Assembly (NCBI RefSeq): GCF_014897315.1
Contig: NZ_JABUYL010000003.1
Location: 1-64,000 of the forward strand
From: Proteus sp. FME41
GTDB lineage: Bacteria > Pseudomonadota > Gammaproteobacteria > Enterobacterales > Enterobacteriaceae
Length of the DNA stretch: 64,000 nucleotides
Reading direction: 5' to 3'
Position 1 is the stretch's first letter, and every line of letters starts with the position of its first letter. The notes below the pieces were generated by a model. It was not told the DNA's origin, did not search any database, and saw nothing but the letters and a program-made list of their open reading frames with translations. A program made the translations under genes and the position numbers. This document shows, in pieces, positions 9,757 through 19,256 of this stretch.

Positions 9757-11316
9757 ATTTTTAATCGAGTAGCACATTTCTGCCGTAATCTGCTAGGGCG
9801 GCAAACGACGTCAACAGACACACAACCGGTAGCAAATGAAAGGCCAGTGACAACTGCATCTGACCGACCAATACAAGAAACACAGAAACCTGTGCGTCGG
9901 CGTCCTGCTATATCTGCAGACCGTCCCCGTAAGAAAAAGAGTAATAAAGAAAAGGCGAACGGGAGTGATTTGCCAATGACAGTGATCCCAAGAGATCAAC
10001 ACCCAATTTCACGTAAAGACATCAGTGATAATGCATTAAAAGTGCTTTATCGCCTAAATAACTCTGGCTTTCAGGCTTATTTAGTCGGTGGCGGTGTCCG
10101 TGACTTATTACTGGGAAAAAAACCAAAAGATTTTGATATTGCCACAAATGCAACACCTGAAGATGTGCGCCGATTATTCCGCAATAGCCGTTTAGTCGGT
10201 CGCCGTTTCCGCCTTGCGCATATTATGTTTGGCCCTGAAGTCATTGAAGTTGCCACCTTCCGTGGCTCTCATGAAGATCATGAAATTTCAGACAACAACC
10301 AATCACAGCAAGCACAAAGTGGTATGTTACTGCGCGATAATATTTTTGGCTCTATTGAAGAAGATGCCATTCGCCGTGACTTTACATTAAACAGCCTCTA
10401 TTACAGTGTTGATGATTTTGCTGTACGTGATTATGTCGGTGGCTTAGCTGACTTAAAAGCGGGCATTATTCGTTTAATTGGTGATCCTGAAACACGTTAT
10501 CGTGAAGATCCCGTTAGAATGCTAAGAGCGATCCGCTTTGCCAGTAAGCTTGATATGCAAATTGCCCCTGAAACCGCAGAGCCAATTAGTCGACTTGCTC
10601 CATTGTTACGTAATATTCCATCAGCACGTCTCTTTGAAGAGGCACTGAAATTATTACAAACAGGGCAAGGCTATAAAACTTACCAGTTAATGTGTCGCCA
10701 TCAAATACTTGAGCCGCTGTTCCCTCTAATTGCATCCAGAATGACAGAGCAACACGATACGCCAATGGAGAGAATGTTAGATCAAGTTCTCAAAAATACG
10801 GATTATCGTATTAATAAAGACATGCGTGTTAATCCTGCATTCTTATTTGCGGCAATGTTGTGGTATCCATTAATTGAGCACGCAGAAGAGCTTGTCCAAG
10901 AAAGTGGTCTTTCCTACTATGATTCATTCGCCATGGCAATGAATAATATTTTAGATGAACAATGTCGTACTATTGCAATACCAAAACGCATTACAACAAT
11001 GATGCGTGATATTTGGCAATTACAACAACGTTTACCTAAACGCCAAGGTCGTCGTGCCAATAAACTGCTTGAACATCCTAAATTCCGTGCTGCATTCGAT
11101 TTACTGGAATTGCGTGCCAATGTACAACAAAACCCAGAACTCGAAGCATTAGCAAGTTGGTGGGCCGATTTCCAAGCCTCTAACAATACGCAACAGCGTT
11201 CAATGGTATCTGAATTAGGTCAAGCCCCTGTTCGTCGGCGTCCTACACGCCCACGTAAGCGTCCCCGCCATCCAAATGCCAAACCTGCATCAAGACTAGA
11301 GGACAGCAATGAGTAA
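9757..11316 (+). CDS. pcnB: Poly(A) polymerase I, probable ATT start
   Basis: Adds 3' poly(A) tails that promote RNA decay and control plasmid copy number. The nucleotidyltransferase core has [15 protein letters not shown] and the catalytic DFD, with a basic C-terminal tail rich in Arg/Pro. The sequence from codon 9757 (ATT, then FNRVAHFC) aligns with the E. coli N-terminus, which also starts at AUU, and GAGG at 9747-9750 is spaced six bases before it. An upstream in-frame ATG at 9703 would add 18 hydrophobic residues and has no good ribosome site. A 50-residue linker rich in Thr/Pro/Arg follows the N-terminus and makes this protein longer than E. coli PcnB. Confidence 0.93.
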   Translation: MFNRVAHFCRNLLGRQTTSTDTQPVANERPVTTASDRPIQETQKPVRRRPAISADRPRKKKSNKEKANGSDLPMTVIPRDQHPISRKDISDNALKVLYRLNNSGFQAYLVGGGVRDLLLGKKPKDFDIATNATPEDVRRLFRNSRLVGRRFRLAHIMFGPEVIEVATFRGSHEDHEISDNNQSQQAQSGMLLRDNIFGSIEEDAIRRDFTLNSLYYSVDDFAVRDYVGGLADLKAGIIRLIGDPETRYREDPVRMLRAIRFASKLDMQIAPETAEPISRLAPLLRNIPSARLFEEALKLLQTGQGYKTYQLMCRHQILEPLFPLIASRMTEQHDTPMERMLDQVLKNTDYRINKDMRVNPAFLFAAMLWYPLIEHAEELVQESGLSYYDSFAMAMNNILDEQCRTIAIPKRITTMMRDIWQLQQRLPKRQGRRANKLLEHPKFRAAFDLLELRANVQQNPELEALASWWADFQASNNTQQRSMVSELGQAPVRRRPTRPRKRPRHPNAKPASRLEDSNE

Positions 11317-11803
11317 ACAGAGAAAGCGTGTTTATATCATTTTAGGTAGCAATTTGGATTCACCTGAAAATCAAGTGAATTCTGCGATTAAAGCAATCAG
11401 TGAAATTCCACAAACCACACTGATTGCACAATCATCTTGGTATCGTACACGCCCAATGGGACCACAAGATCAGCCCGATTATCTTAATGTTGCCATTGCT
11501 GTTGATACAACCTTAGCACCAGAGATATTGCTTGATAACACACAAGCAATTGAATTGGCGCAAGGTCGTATCAGAAAAGAGGGCCATCGTTGGGGCCCAA
11601 GAACGCTGGATCTCGACATCATGTTATTTGGTGATGATGTTATCCAAACTGAGCGCTTAACGGTGCCTCATTACGGGCTTAAAGTCCGTGAATTTATGCT
11701 CTACCCATTAGCTGAATTAGCACCAGACCTTCGCTTTCCTGATGGTGAATTATTAGCAGACAGATTGGCGTTAGTGCCTGAAAATGGCATGGAAAAGTGG
11801 TAA
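11309..11803 (+). CDS. folK: 2-amino-4-hydroxy-6-hydroxymethyldihydropteridine pyrophosphokinase
   Basis: HPPK transfers pyrophosphate from ATP to hydroxymethyldihydropterin in folate synthesis. At 164 residues it is normal length. The signature [15 protein letters not shown], which holds the magnesium-binding aspartates, is visible at about residues 90-104. Its start overlaps the 3' end of pcnB by 8 bp, so the two are translationally linked, as in E. coli. Confidence 0.97.
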   Translation: MSKQRKRVYIILGSNLDSPENQVNSAIKAISEIPQTTLIAQSSWYRTRPMGPQDQPDYLNVAIAVDTTLAPEILLDNTQAIELAQGRIRKEGHRWGPRTLDLDIMLFGDDVIQTERLTVPHYGLKVREFMLYPLAELAPDLRFPDGELLADRLALVPENGMEKW

Positions 11804-12163
11804 CTTCACACTAATACGCCCTTAATGCTAAAGGTTGATACTGTGAAAAACATAAACAGTATCAGCCTATCTCTTCTCCTTTGCTTTCCCTCAATTTTTC
11901 AAACTCCCCTCATCGCCTCAATCTCTAAACTCTTTTATATTTATTTTTTACATATAACCAATTGATGAATATAAATAAAAATTATCATTTGTTGTTTTTT
12001 ATTACTCATGTAGTTACTTTTTCTTCGTTTTTAGTCCTTAAATGCTACAATCGAAAGCGGCTTTATATTGATAATTTAAAAATTCCTTTAATAAACAAAC
12101 AATTATGTGAAGCATTTTATTTTATCTGCACACAAAAAACCAACAATGATGGAGTTTGTTATA
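11804..12163. other. folK-panB intergenic region
   Basis: 360 bp without a credible gene. It has a terminator-like hairpin (11833-11867), then an AT-rich stretch that should contain the panB promoter. A 79-codon ORF here overlaps panB in another frame and has no family resemblance. Confidence 0.6.
11833..11880 (+). terminator. Terminator-like hairpin after folK
   Basis: GGTTGATACTGT pairs with ACAGTATCAGCC (one G-T pair) around an 11-base loop, followed by a pyrimidine-rich run. It probably separates pcnB-folK from panBCD, unlike an uninterrupted operon. Confidence 0.7.
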
Positions 12164-12955
12164 ATGAAACCCACTACACTTTCAACGCTAAATCGCTATA
12201 AGCAAGAAAATAAAAAATTCGCTACGATCACCGCTTATGATGCAAGTTTTGCTCGCCTTTTTGCACAAGAGGGTATTCAGGCCATGCTTATTGGTGATTC
12301 ATTGGGAATGACACTACAAGGTCATAGCAGCACACTGCCTGTTACCGTTGAGCAAATTGCCTATCACACTCGTTGTGTCAGAGCTGGCGCACCTAACGCT
12401 TTTTTAATTGCTGATATGCCCTTTATGTCTTATTCAACCCCCGAGCAAGCGTGTCTTAATGCGGCTACGTTGATGCAATCAGGGGCGAATATGGTGAAAA
12501 TTGAAGGCGGTAGCTGGTTAATTTCTACCGTTAAAATGCTGACAGAACGCGCAGTTCCCGTTTGTATTCATTTAGGGTTAACACCACAATCGGTCAACGT
12601 ATTTGGAGGCTATAAAGTTCAAGGTAGAGAAAACGATACCGCTGAGCAATTAAAGCAAGATGCTATCGCCCTTGAAAAAGCGGGAGCACAACTCGCAGTA
12701 TTAGAATGTGTTCCGGTTACTCTCGCAAAAGCGATTACCGATACACTGACTATGCCTGTTATTGGTATTGGTGCAGGAAATGTTACTGACGGGCAAATTC
12801 TTGTTATGCATGACTTATTAGGCCTAACACCTCAAGCCCCTAAATTCTCAAAAGATTTTTTACAAGAAGCTGGCTCATTAAAAGGTGCCGTCAGCCTTTA
12901 TGTTCAGCAAGTAGAACAAGGCCAGTTTCCACAAGAACAACATTCATTTAACTGA
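12164..12955 (+). CDS. panB: 3-methyl-2-oxobutanoate hydroxymethyltransferase
   Basis: First committed step of pantothenate synthesis: transfers a hydroxymethyl group to 2-oxoisovalerate giving ketopantoate. I chose ATG 12164 (263 residues, family length), with TGGAG upstream; a longer in-frame start at 12107 lacks support. Mg2+/substrate motifs [16 protein letters not shown] and VPVIGIG-like MPVIGIGAG are present. First gene of panBCD. Confidence 0.97.
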   Translation: MKPTTLSTLNRYKQENKKFATITAYDASFARLFAQEGIQAMLIGDSLGMTLQGHSSTLPVTVEQIAYHTRCVRAGAPNAFLIADMPFMSYSTPEQACLNAATLMQSGANMVKIEGGSWLISTVKMLTERAVPVCIHLGLTPQSVNVFGGYKVQGRENDTAEQLKQDAIALEKAGAQLAVLECVPVTLAKAITDTLTMPVIGIGAGNVTDGQILVMHDLLGLTPQAPKFSKDFLQEAGSLKGAVSLYVQQVEQGQFPQEQHSFN

Positions 12956-12997
12956 TTTATCATCTCAATTTATAAACATCGTTTAAAGGAGTCACGC

Positions 12998-13849
12998 GTG
13001 CTAATTATTGAAACTACGCTTATCTTACGCAGAGAAATCAAGCGATTAAAGCAAGAAGGTAAACGCATTGCATTGGTTCCAACAATGGGTAATCTTCATG
13101 AAGGTCACCTAAAGTTAATTGAAGAAGCCCGTATTCATGCTGATGTAGTCATTACTTCTGTATTTGTTAATCCTCTTCAATTTGACAGAGAAGCTGATTT
13201 AGCCAATTACCCTCGTACCTTACAAGAAGATTGTGAATTACTCCGCGATAAAAATGTCGATATTATCTTTGCCCCATCGGCTAAAGAGATGTATCCACAG
13301 GGCATGGAAAACCAGACAACGGTTGATGTGCCGATGCTTTCTACTATTTTAGAAGGGGCGAGCCGTCCAGGCCATTTTCGTGGTGTCACTACCGTTGTCA
13401 GCAAGCTATTTAATCTTATTCAACCTGATGTTGCGATGTTTGGTGAAAAAGACTTCCAACAACTACAAATTATCAAAAAGATGGTAAGCGATTTATGTAT
13501 GGATATCAGCATCGTTCCTGTTGCTATCGTACGTGACAAAAATGGTTTAGCGCTAAGTTCACGTAATCGCCTATTATCTGATAATGAAAAACAACAAGCT
13601 CCCGCACTTTATCAAGCAATGCAAGAAATTGCAGAGCAATTAAAGTCGGGTAATCACGATGTTAATCAGTTGCTACAACGTGCAAAAAACACCTTAGAGC
13701 AACAAGGTTTTCGTGCGGATGAGTGCTTTATTTGTGACGCGGATACGCTAACACCACTCAATGAAGAGAGTCGTCGAGCGGTGATTTTAATGGCTGCATG
13801 GCTAGGTAATACGCGCCTTATCGATAACCAGCAAGTTAATCTTGTGTAA
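12998..13849 (+). CDS. panC: Pantothenate synthetase (GTG start)
   Basis: Condenses pantoate with beta-alanine using ATP. The HIGH-like [10 protein letters not shown] and the KMSKS-like LALSSRN motifs are visible, as is GEKDFQQL. 283 residues, normal. The start is GTG at 12998 with AAGGAG nine bases upstream; the resulting MLIIET N-terminus matches E. coli. Follows panB by 42 bp and precedes panD by 29 bp. Confidence 0.97.
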   Translation: MLIIETTLILRREIKRLKQEGKRIALVPTMGNLHEGHLKLIEEARIHADVVITSVFVNPLQFDREADLANYPRTLQEDCELLRDKNVDIIFAPSAKEMYPQGMENQTTVDVPMLSTILEGASRPGHFRGVTTVVSKLFNLIQPDVAMFGEKDFQQLQIIKKMVSDLCMDISIVPVAIVRDKNGLALSSRNRLLSDNEKQQAPALYQAMQEIAEQLKSGNHDVNQLLQRAKNTLEQQGFRADECFICDADTLTPLNEESRRAVILMAAWLGNTRLIDNQQVNLV

Positions 13850-13878
13850 TTAATTATTAGAATATAGGAAACACAACA

Positions 13879-14259
13879 ATGCTACGCACTATGTTACAAG
13901 GCAAACTTCATCGCGTAAAAGTAACACAAGCCGATCTTCATTACGAAGGCTCTTGCGCGATTGATCAGGATTTTATGGATGCCGCTGGCATTCTTGAAAA
14001 TGAAGCGATCGATATTTATAACGTTGATAATGGCGAACGTTTTTCAACTTACGCCATTTGTGCAGAAAGAGGTTCACGAATTATTTCTGTCAATGGTGCC
14101 GCCGCTCGTCGTGCTGCCGTTGGCGATCGCTTAATTATTTGCTCTTATGTACAAATTCCTGATAGCGATGCGCGTAGCCATAAGCCAAACATTGCATATT
14201 TTGAAGACAACAATGAAATGAAACGTATTGCCAAAGCGGTGCCTGTTCAAGTTGCTTAA
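13879..14259 (+). CDS. panD: Aspartate 1-decarboxylase proenzyme
   Basis: Pyruvoyl enzyme making beta-alanine from aspartate for pantothenate synthesis. The self-cleavage site Gly24-Ser25 (YEGSCAID) is present, from which the pyruvoyl group forms on Ser25. 126 residues, as in E. coli. TAGGAAAC precedes the start. In E. coli panC and panD are separated by yadD; here they are adjacent. Its end marks the point where accessory DNA begins. Confidence 0.97.
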   Translation: MLRTMLQGKLHRVKVTQADLHYEGSCAIDQDFMDAAGILENEAIDIYNVDNGERFSTYAICAERGSRIISVNGAAARRAAVGDRLIICSYVQIPDSDARSHKPNIAYFEDNNEMKRIAKAVPVQVA

Positions 14260-14264
14260 TCATT

Positions 14265-14310
14265 GACATCCTCCCCACCCTAAAGGACGGGATTTTACGG
14301 CGCACCTGAT
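14265..14310. mobile_element. IS200/IS605-like end remnant
   Basis: The sequence starting GACATCCTCCCCACCC, then a near-palindromic CCCTAAAGGACGGG, then a TACGGCGCACC stretch resembles the hairpin ends of IS200/IS605-family (tnpB-carrying) elements common in enterobacteria. No transposase or tnpB ORF is nearby, so at most this is a scar or a solo end. Identification is from memory of such ends and is tentative. Confidence 0.45.
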
Positions 14311-14324
14311 AAAATATTGCCAAC

Positions 14325-14357
14325 TTCCCATAGGCAGAGTTTCCCTGCTTATGGGAA
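14325..14357 (+). terminator. Hairpin downstream of panD
   Basis: Imperfect 13-bp stem (TTCCCATAGGCAG with CTGCTTATGGGAA) and a 7-base loop. There is no strong T tract, so it could be a structured RNA end or part of the IS-like remnant just upstream. Confidence 0.45.
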
Positions 14358-14537
14358 ACAATAACAAGAACAATAAATAACCCATTGTTATTATTTGCTT
14401 GTCACGATTCACCTTGATAAAAACGAGATATAAGGTTCAAAACTAGGTTTCTTCTCCATTTTTCCTCGCTTATCTTTCTGTAGCTTGTTATAAATCATAT
14501 AAGTATTGTCTGACTACTCTCTGACTAATAAAAAATT

Positions 14538-15170
14538 ATGATAAAAGTGGCTTTAGTAGATGATCACATTGTTGTCCGTTCTGGATTTGCACAACTCTTA
14601 ATGCTGGAACCTGATATTCATATTGTGGGTGAATATTCTAATGGGCAAGAAGCATGGCCTTATTTAGTGCATGATGATATTGATGTTGCTGTCATGGATC
14701 TCTCTATGCCGGGTGAAAGTGGCCTACAACTGCAAAATCGTTTAAAACAAAAACGCCCTGATTTTCGTACCATTATTTTAAGTATCTACGATACGCCCGC
14801 TTTTGTTCAAAGCGCGTTAGATTCAGGTGCACGCGGTTATTTAACCAAACGCTGTGGCCCAGAAGAATTAGTACAAGCCGTACGCGCGGTACATCAAGGC
14901 GGTTGCTATCTTTGCTCTGATGCAATGAAAGCATTACGACACACCCCTGAAAAAGAAGATGCATTGCATACCTTAACACCGCGTGAAAGAGAGATTTTTA
15001 ATCTTCTTGTCCAAGGTGTTAACGTCAAAACAATAGCGGTACAACTTAACCTTAGCCATAAAACAGTGCATGTCCACCGTGCCAATGTACTGGGTAAATT
15101 AGACTGTGAAACCACTATCGATTTAGTCCATTTCGCACTGAAAAATCAGTTAATTACAGGCTCGCTATAA
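14538..15170 (+). CDS. uhpA: Hexose-phosphate response regulator UhpA
   Basis: NarL/FixJ-type response regulator, 210 residues. Receiver domain 1-120 with acidic pocket Asp8-Asp9 and phospho-acceptor Asp54 (AVMDLSMPG), conserved Lys in YLTKRCGPEE; LuxR HTH at about 145-205 (LTPREREIF, LSHKTVHVHRANV). The KRC and HVHRAN segments match E. coli UhpA. It should be phosphorylated by UhpB and activate hexose-phosphate uptake genes. uhpB begins 1 base after its stop. Confidence 0.94.
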   Translation: MIKVALVDDHIVVRSGFAQLLMLEPDIHIVGEYSNGQEAWPYLVHDDIDVAVMDLSMPGESGLQLQNRLKQKRPDFRTIILSIYDTPAFVQSALDSGARGYLTKRCGPEELVQAVRAVHQGGCYLCSDAMKALRHTPEKEDALHTLTPREREIFNLLVQGVNVKTIAVQLNLSHKTVHVHRANVLGKLDCETTIDLVHFALKNQLITGSL

Positions 15171-15171
15171 A

Positions 15172-16728
15172 ATGAAAAGAGGGCTACGTTTTCTTCTTCA
15201 GTCCCTTTTTTTATTACTGACTTACTCTTTACTTTGGCTATCACTTTGGGTGATTGGCTTTTACTTAAGTAAAAATGGACAACAAGCTGCTCTTTTTTTA
15301 CCTCAAGGCCTGCGGTTAGCGCTGATCATTTTACTTTGGCGGCGTTTTTGGTTGCCGATGCTATTTGCTGAATGGGGGCTTTATTATTGGCTGACACAAG
15401 AGCAATTAATCACCCATACTATTATTTATCTCTCTCCGCTATTAAGCTTGATTATTGCGTTAGAAATTCAGCGTATTTGGTGGCGATATCCGCTTTATTG
15501 GCAACGTTTAACACTTTTAATTGGCGCTGTCGGTTTTAATAGCCTGTTACAAGCCTTTATTCTTGGCTTTTTCATTAATACCACCAGCGAAATTTTTCTG
15601 ACCTCTGTCACCGGAGGCATACTACTCGCCCCCTTTGTATTTTTACTTTATGAATACCTTCGTGAACTGCAAAGTCGCGCGTTAATCTCTGATGGAACCC
15701 TTGATCCCCCATTAAGAACATCATTACTCATGTGGGGATTTCTATTTTGCCTTATCGGATTAAGTGCGCAGTTTTTCTTAACACCTGAAATAGAGCGTTT
15801 ATTAGTTATTCTCGTTTTTATTCCTAATGTCTTTATGGCGTACCGTTATGGCTGGCAAGGTGGCGTATTATCCGCACTATTAGGCAGTTTGATTATTACC
15901 TTTGCTCGCCAAGTTAATGGCGCATTTAATGACTTACGTGAATTAGAAATGTTCTTAACCACACAAGCCATTATCGGTATTGGTTTGGGGATTGCGATTA
16001 GCCGACAACAGCAGCTTGCTCATAATTTACGTCATTACCGTTTACGCCTAGAGCAAGAGTTACAAGCTCGTCGTGATCTAATGGAAAAACTGGTTCATAC
16101 GGAAGAGGATGTGAAGAAAGCCATTGCTCGCGAATTGCATGATGAAATTGGACAAAATATTACCGCTATCCAAATTCAATCTATGCTGATGAAAAAAACG
16201 GCTAATAATGATAAAGCACGCCAAACAAGCGAACAAATCGAACGGCTTGCTTTGCAAATTCATCAATCTACACGCCAACTGCTTCGACAATTGCGCCCTC
16301 CTGTGTTAGATGAAATGTCACTTGAAAAAGCCCTTCATCATCTTATTAATGAATTTTCGTTCAATGACAACGGCATTACCTGCCATTTTAATTATTCATT
16401 AGAAAAAGAGCCTGACAACGAAACCATTATTTTTACCCTTTACCGTTTAGTACAAGAGCTCTTAAATAATATTAGTAAACACGCTAACGCCACTGATATC
16501 CAAGTCTCTTTGACTCAAAGCCAAAACCGCTTACGGTTAATTATCAGCGATAATGGCATTGGTATGTCACCCACGTCATTATCTGCACAACAAAGTAGTG
16601 GCTTTGGATTGCGAGGTATTGAAGAACGCATTCGCGCTTTAGGCGGAGAATGGGAAGTGATAAATCATCACGGTACGAAAATAATTGTTAACTTACCCAC
16701 AAATTCGAAAGAAAACAGTGAAAACTAA
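15172..16728 (+). CDS. uhpB: Sensor histidine kinase UhpB
   Basis: 518-residue membrane kinase. The N-terminal half is a MASE1-type block of about eight helices; the C-terminal half carries a HisKA_3 dimerisation domain with phospho-His in ARELHDEIGQN (about residue 322) and an HATPase domain with N box ELLNNISKHAN and G box GIGMS and GFGLRGIEER. It works with UhpC, which senses external glucose-6-phosphate, and phosphorylates UhpA. The gene almost abuts uhpA. Confidence 0.95.
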   Translation: MKRGLRFLLQSLFLLLTYSLLWLSLWVIGFYLSKNGQQAALFLPQGLRLALIILLWRRFWLPMLFAEWGLYYWLTQEQLITHTIIYLSPLLSLIIALEIQRIWWRYPLYWQRLTLLIGAVGFNSLLQAFILGFFINTTSEIFLTSVTGGILLAPFVFLLYEYLRELQSRALISDGTLDPPLRTSLLMWGFLFCLIGLSAQFFLTPEIERLLVILVFIPNVFMAYRYGWQGGVLSALLGSLIITFARQVNGAFNDLRELEMFLTTQAIIGIGLGIAISRQQQLAHNLRHYRLRLEQELQARRDLMEKLVHTEEDVKKAIARELHDEIGQNITAIQIQSMLMKKTANNDKARQTSEQIERLALQIHQSTRQLLRQLRPPVLDEMSLEKALHHLINEFSFNDNGITCHFNYSLEKEPDNETIIFTLYRLVQELLNNISKHANATDIQVSLTQSQNRLRLIISDNGIGMSPTSLSAQQSSGFGLRGIEERIRALGGEWEVINHHGTKIIVNLPTNSKENSEN

Positions 16729-16810
16729 GAATAAGTCTTAGTCATCTACAACCTTATCTCATTCTTTTTCGCGACATTTTTTTTACATTTGCAACATCAA
16801 AGAGGATGTT

Positions 16811-18148
16811 ATGTCAGGTAAAAATTCGGCATCAATTAATAAGACCTATCACTTTTGGCGCAAAAATTTAATGCTGTCGATGATTATTGGGTATGCCACC
16901 TTTTACCTCACACGTAAAAGCGTCAACTTTGTTATGCCTGTTATGCAGATTGAATTAAATTTAGATAAAAGTGATATCGGTTGGATAGCGAGTCTGTTTT
17001 ATCTGACTTACGGTTTATCTAAATTTATTTCCGGTATTTTCCATGATAAATGGGGATACCGTTGGTTTATGGGTGTGGGATTGGTGATGACAGGCATTAT
17101 GAATATTATTTTTGCCTACTGCCTCTCTTTTCCCGCACTGCTTTTGGTCTGGGCACTAAATGGTTTCTTTCAAGGCTTTGGGTGGCCACCTTGTGCAAGG
17201 TTGTTAACACACTGGTATTCACGCAATGAGCGAGGCTTCTGGTGGGGATTATGGAATATCTCAATCAATCTTGGCGGGATGAGCCTTCCTATTTTAACCG
17301 CATGGTTAGCGACACATTATAGTTGGCAAGTTGCACTGATTGTACCCGGTATTATCGGCATTATGATTGGGTTATGGCTGTGTGTGCGATTAAAAGGTAC
17401 TCCGGTAGAAGAAGGCCTGCCGACTGTGGGTGTGTGGCGACGCGATGTTTTTGAATTACGTCAAGAGCAAGCTTCTCCACCGAAGCCGATGCTAACGATA
17501 TTGAAAGAGAGCATTTTATTTAACCGAATGATTTGGTTACTGGGTTTTTCTTATATTTTGGTTTATCTCATACGTATGGCGATAAACGATTGGGGAAATA
17601 TCTGGTTATCAGAAACACATGGCGCCAACTTATTAAGTGCTAATGCCATTCTATCGTTATTTGAAGTGGGTGGTTTATTAGGCGCGTTATGTTCAGGCTG
17701 GGGGTCGGATCTCTTATTCCGAGGCCAACGAGCACCAATGATATTGCTGTTTTCACTCGGGCTTTTTACCGCAGTGGCTGCGCTTTGGTTAATACCAATT
17801 CATCATTATGCTCTGCTTGCCGCCTGTTTTTTTAGTATCGGTTTTTTTGTGTTTGGACCACAGATGTTAATCGGGCTTGCTGCAACAGAATATTGTCATA
17901 AAAACGCAGCGGGCACGGTAACTGGCTACTTGGGATTGTATGCCTATTTAGGGGCTGCAATGGCAGGTTGGCCATTAAGTCAGGTCATGGCGCATTATGG
18001 TTGGACTGGGATGTTTGCATTATTAACCAGTGCTGCGGCCTTAATGGGACTACTGCTAATGCCGTTATTGATTGCTGATGTTAGCAAACAAGAGCATTCA
18101 GTTGGCCCACTTTCATTTTCCGATGACGACACATTTAAAAGGTTCTGA
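16811..18148 (+). CDS. uhpC: Hexose-phosphate sensor UhpC (MFS fold)
   Basis: Twelve-helix organophosphate:Pi antiporter family protein, 445 residues. It matches UhpC rather than UhpT: FQGFGWPPCARLLTHWYSR and RMAINDWGNIWLSE correspond to the receptor paralogue in E. coli. It binds external glucose-6-phosphate and controls UhpB. The next gene starts 2 bp after its stop, so the ABC transporter downstream is very likely co-transcribed with the sensor genes. Confidence 0.93.
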   Translation: MSGKNSASINKTYHFWRKNLMLSMIIGYATFYLTRKSVNFVMPVMQIELNLDKSDIGWIASLFYLTYGLSKFISGIFHDKWGYRWFMGVGLVMTGIMNIIFAYCLSFPALLLVWALNGFFQGFGWPPCARLLTHWYSRNERGFWWGLWNISINLGGMSLPILTAWLATHYSWQVALIVPGIIGIMIGLWLCVRLKGTPVEEGLPTVGVWRRDVFELRQEQASPPKPMLTILKESILFNRMIWLLGFSYILVYLIRMAINDWGNIWLSETHGANLLSANAILSLFEVGGLLGALCSGWGSDLLFRGQRAPMILLFSLGLFTAVAALWLIPIHHYALLAACFFSIGFFVFGPQMLIGLAATEYCHKNAAGTVTGYLGLYAYLGAAMAGWPLSQVMAHYGWTGMFALLTSAAALMGLLLMPLLIADVSKQEHSVGPLSFSDDDTFKRF

Positions 18149-18150
18149 AC

Positions 18151-19182
18151 ATGAAATTGAAAACCCTCTCTACACTCGTTGCCGCCGGTCTGGCACTTTC
18201 TGCCGTTAGCTTATCAACCCACGCGGCAGGCCGCTTAGTCGTTTACTGTAGTGCGACAAATGCGATGTGCGAAGCTGAAACAAAAGCTTTCGCTGAAAAG
18301 TATGATGTTAAAACAACCTTTGTCCGTAATGGTTCAGGCAGTACTTTAGCCAAAATTGAAGCTGAAAAGCGTAACCCTCAAGCTGATGTTTGGTATGGCG
18401 GTACAATGGATCCTCACTCACAAGCGGGTGAAATGGATCTGCTAGAACCGTATGTTTCACCTAATCTTGATCAGATCATGCCACAGTTTCGTGATCCCGC
18501 TAAACGCAAAGGTAACTACTCTTCTGCGGTTTATGTCGGAATTTTAGGTTTTGGCGTCAATAAAGATCGCTTAAAAGAAAAAGGCATCGCTATCCCAACG
18601 TGCTGGAAAGATTTAATTAAACCTGAATATAAAGGTGAAATCCAAATTGCTGATCCACAAAGTTCAGGAACCGCTTACACCGCACTGGCAACCTTTGACC
18701 AGTTATGGGGTACTGAACAAGCCTTTGATTATCTGAAAAAAATTAATACTAATATTTCACAATACACCAAGTCAGGTATTGCTCCAGCGCGAAATGCCGC
18801 TCGTGGTGAAGCTGCCATTGGGATTGGTTTCTTACATGACTACTCATTAGAAGTTGAAAATGGCGCACCGCTTGAATTGATTTCACCTTGTGAAGGTACA
18901 GGTTATGAAATTGGGGGTGTCAGTATCATTAAAAATGCCCGTAATATGGATAACGCAAAATTATTCGTAGATTGGACACTCTCAAAAGAAGCGCAAGAAA
19001 TTAGTTGGAAAGAAGGTAAATCTTACCAAATTCTGACTAATACCTCGGCTGAATCTTCACCAATGGCACTGAAATTATCAGACTTAAAACTCATCAACTA
19101 CGACATGGATAAATATGGCGATAGCGAAGTGCGTAAAGAGTTGATTAATAAGTGGGTAACCGAAGTAAAAATGGGTAAATAG
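18151..19182 (+). CDS. afuA: Periplasmic hexose-phosphate-binding protein AfuA-like
   Basis: 343-residue class of the FbpA/AfuA solute-binding family with a typical Sec signal peptide ending STHAAG (about residue 26). LVVYCSATNAMCEAETKAF and DPQSSGTAYTALA are family hallmarks. Older annotation calls such proteins ferric-binding, but AfuA of Actinobacillus pleuropneumoniae and Citrobacter rodentium binds hexose-6-phosphates and sits with uhp-type regulators. Linkage to uhpC favours sugar phosphate here. Substrate is inferred. Confidence 0.85.
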   Translation: MKLKTLSTLVAAGLALSAVSLSTHAAGRLVVYCSATNAMCEAETKAFAEKYDVKTTFVRNGSGSTLAKIEAEKRNPQADVWYGGTMDPHSQAGEMDLLEPYVSPNLDQIMPQFRDPAKRKGNYSSAVYVGILGFGVNKDRLKEKGIAIPTCWKDLIKPEYKGEIQIADPQSSGTAYTALATFDQLWGTEQAFDYLKKINTNISQYTKSGIAPARNAARGEAAIGIGFLHDYSLEVENGAPLELISPCEGTGYEIGGVSIIKNARNMDNAKLFVDWTLSKEAQEISWKEGKSYQILTNTSAESSPMALKLSDLKLINYDMDKYGDSEVRKELINKWVTEVKMGK

Positions 19183-19191
19183 CTCATTAAT

Positions 19192-19220
19192 AGAGCGAGA
19201 TACCCTCTCGCTCTCTTTTT
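19192..19220 (+). terminator. Intercistronic hairpin afuA-afuB
   Basis: AGAGCGAGA pairs perfectly with TCTCGCTCT around a 5-base loop and is followed by CTTTTTC. Placed between the binding-protein gene and the permease gene, it could act as a partial terminator giving more AfuA than AfuB/C, a common design of ABC importers. Confidence 0.8.
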
Positions 19221-19256
19221 CACATAATAATAAATACATTTACTCTCGGGGGATTT

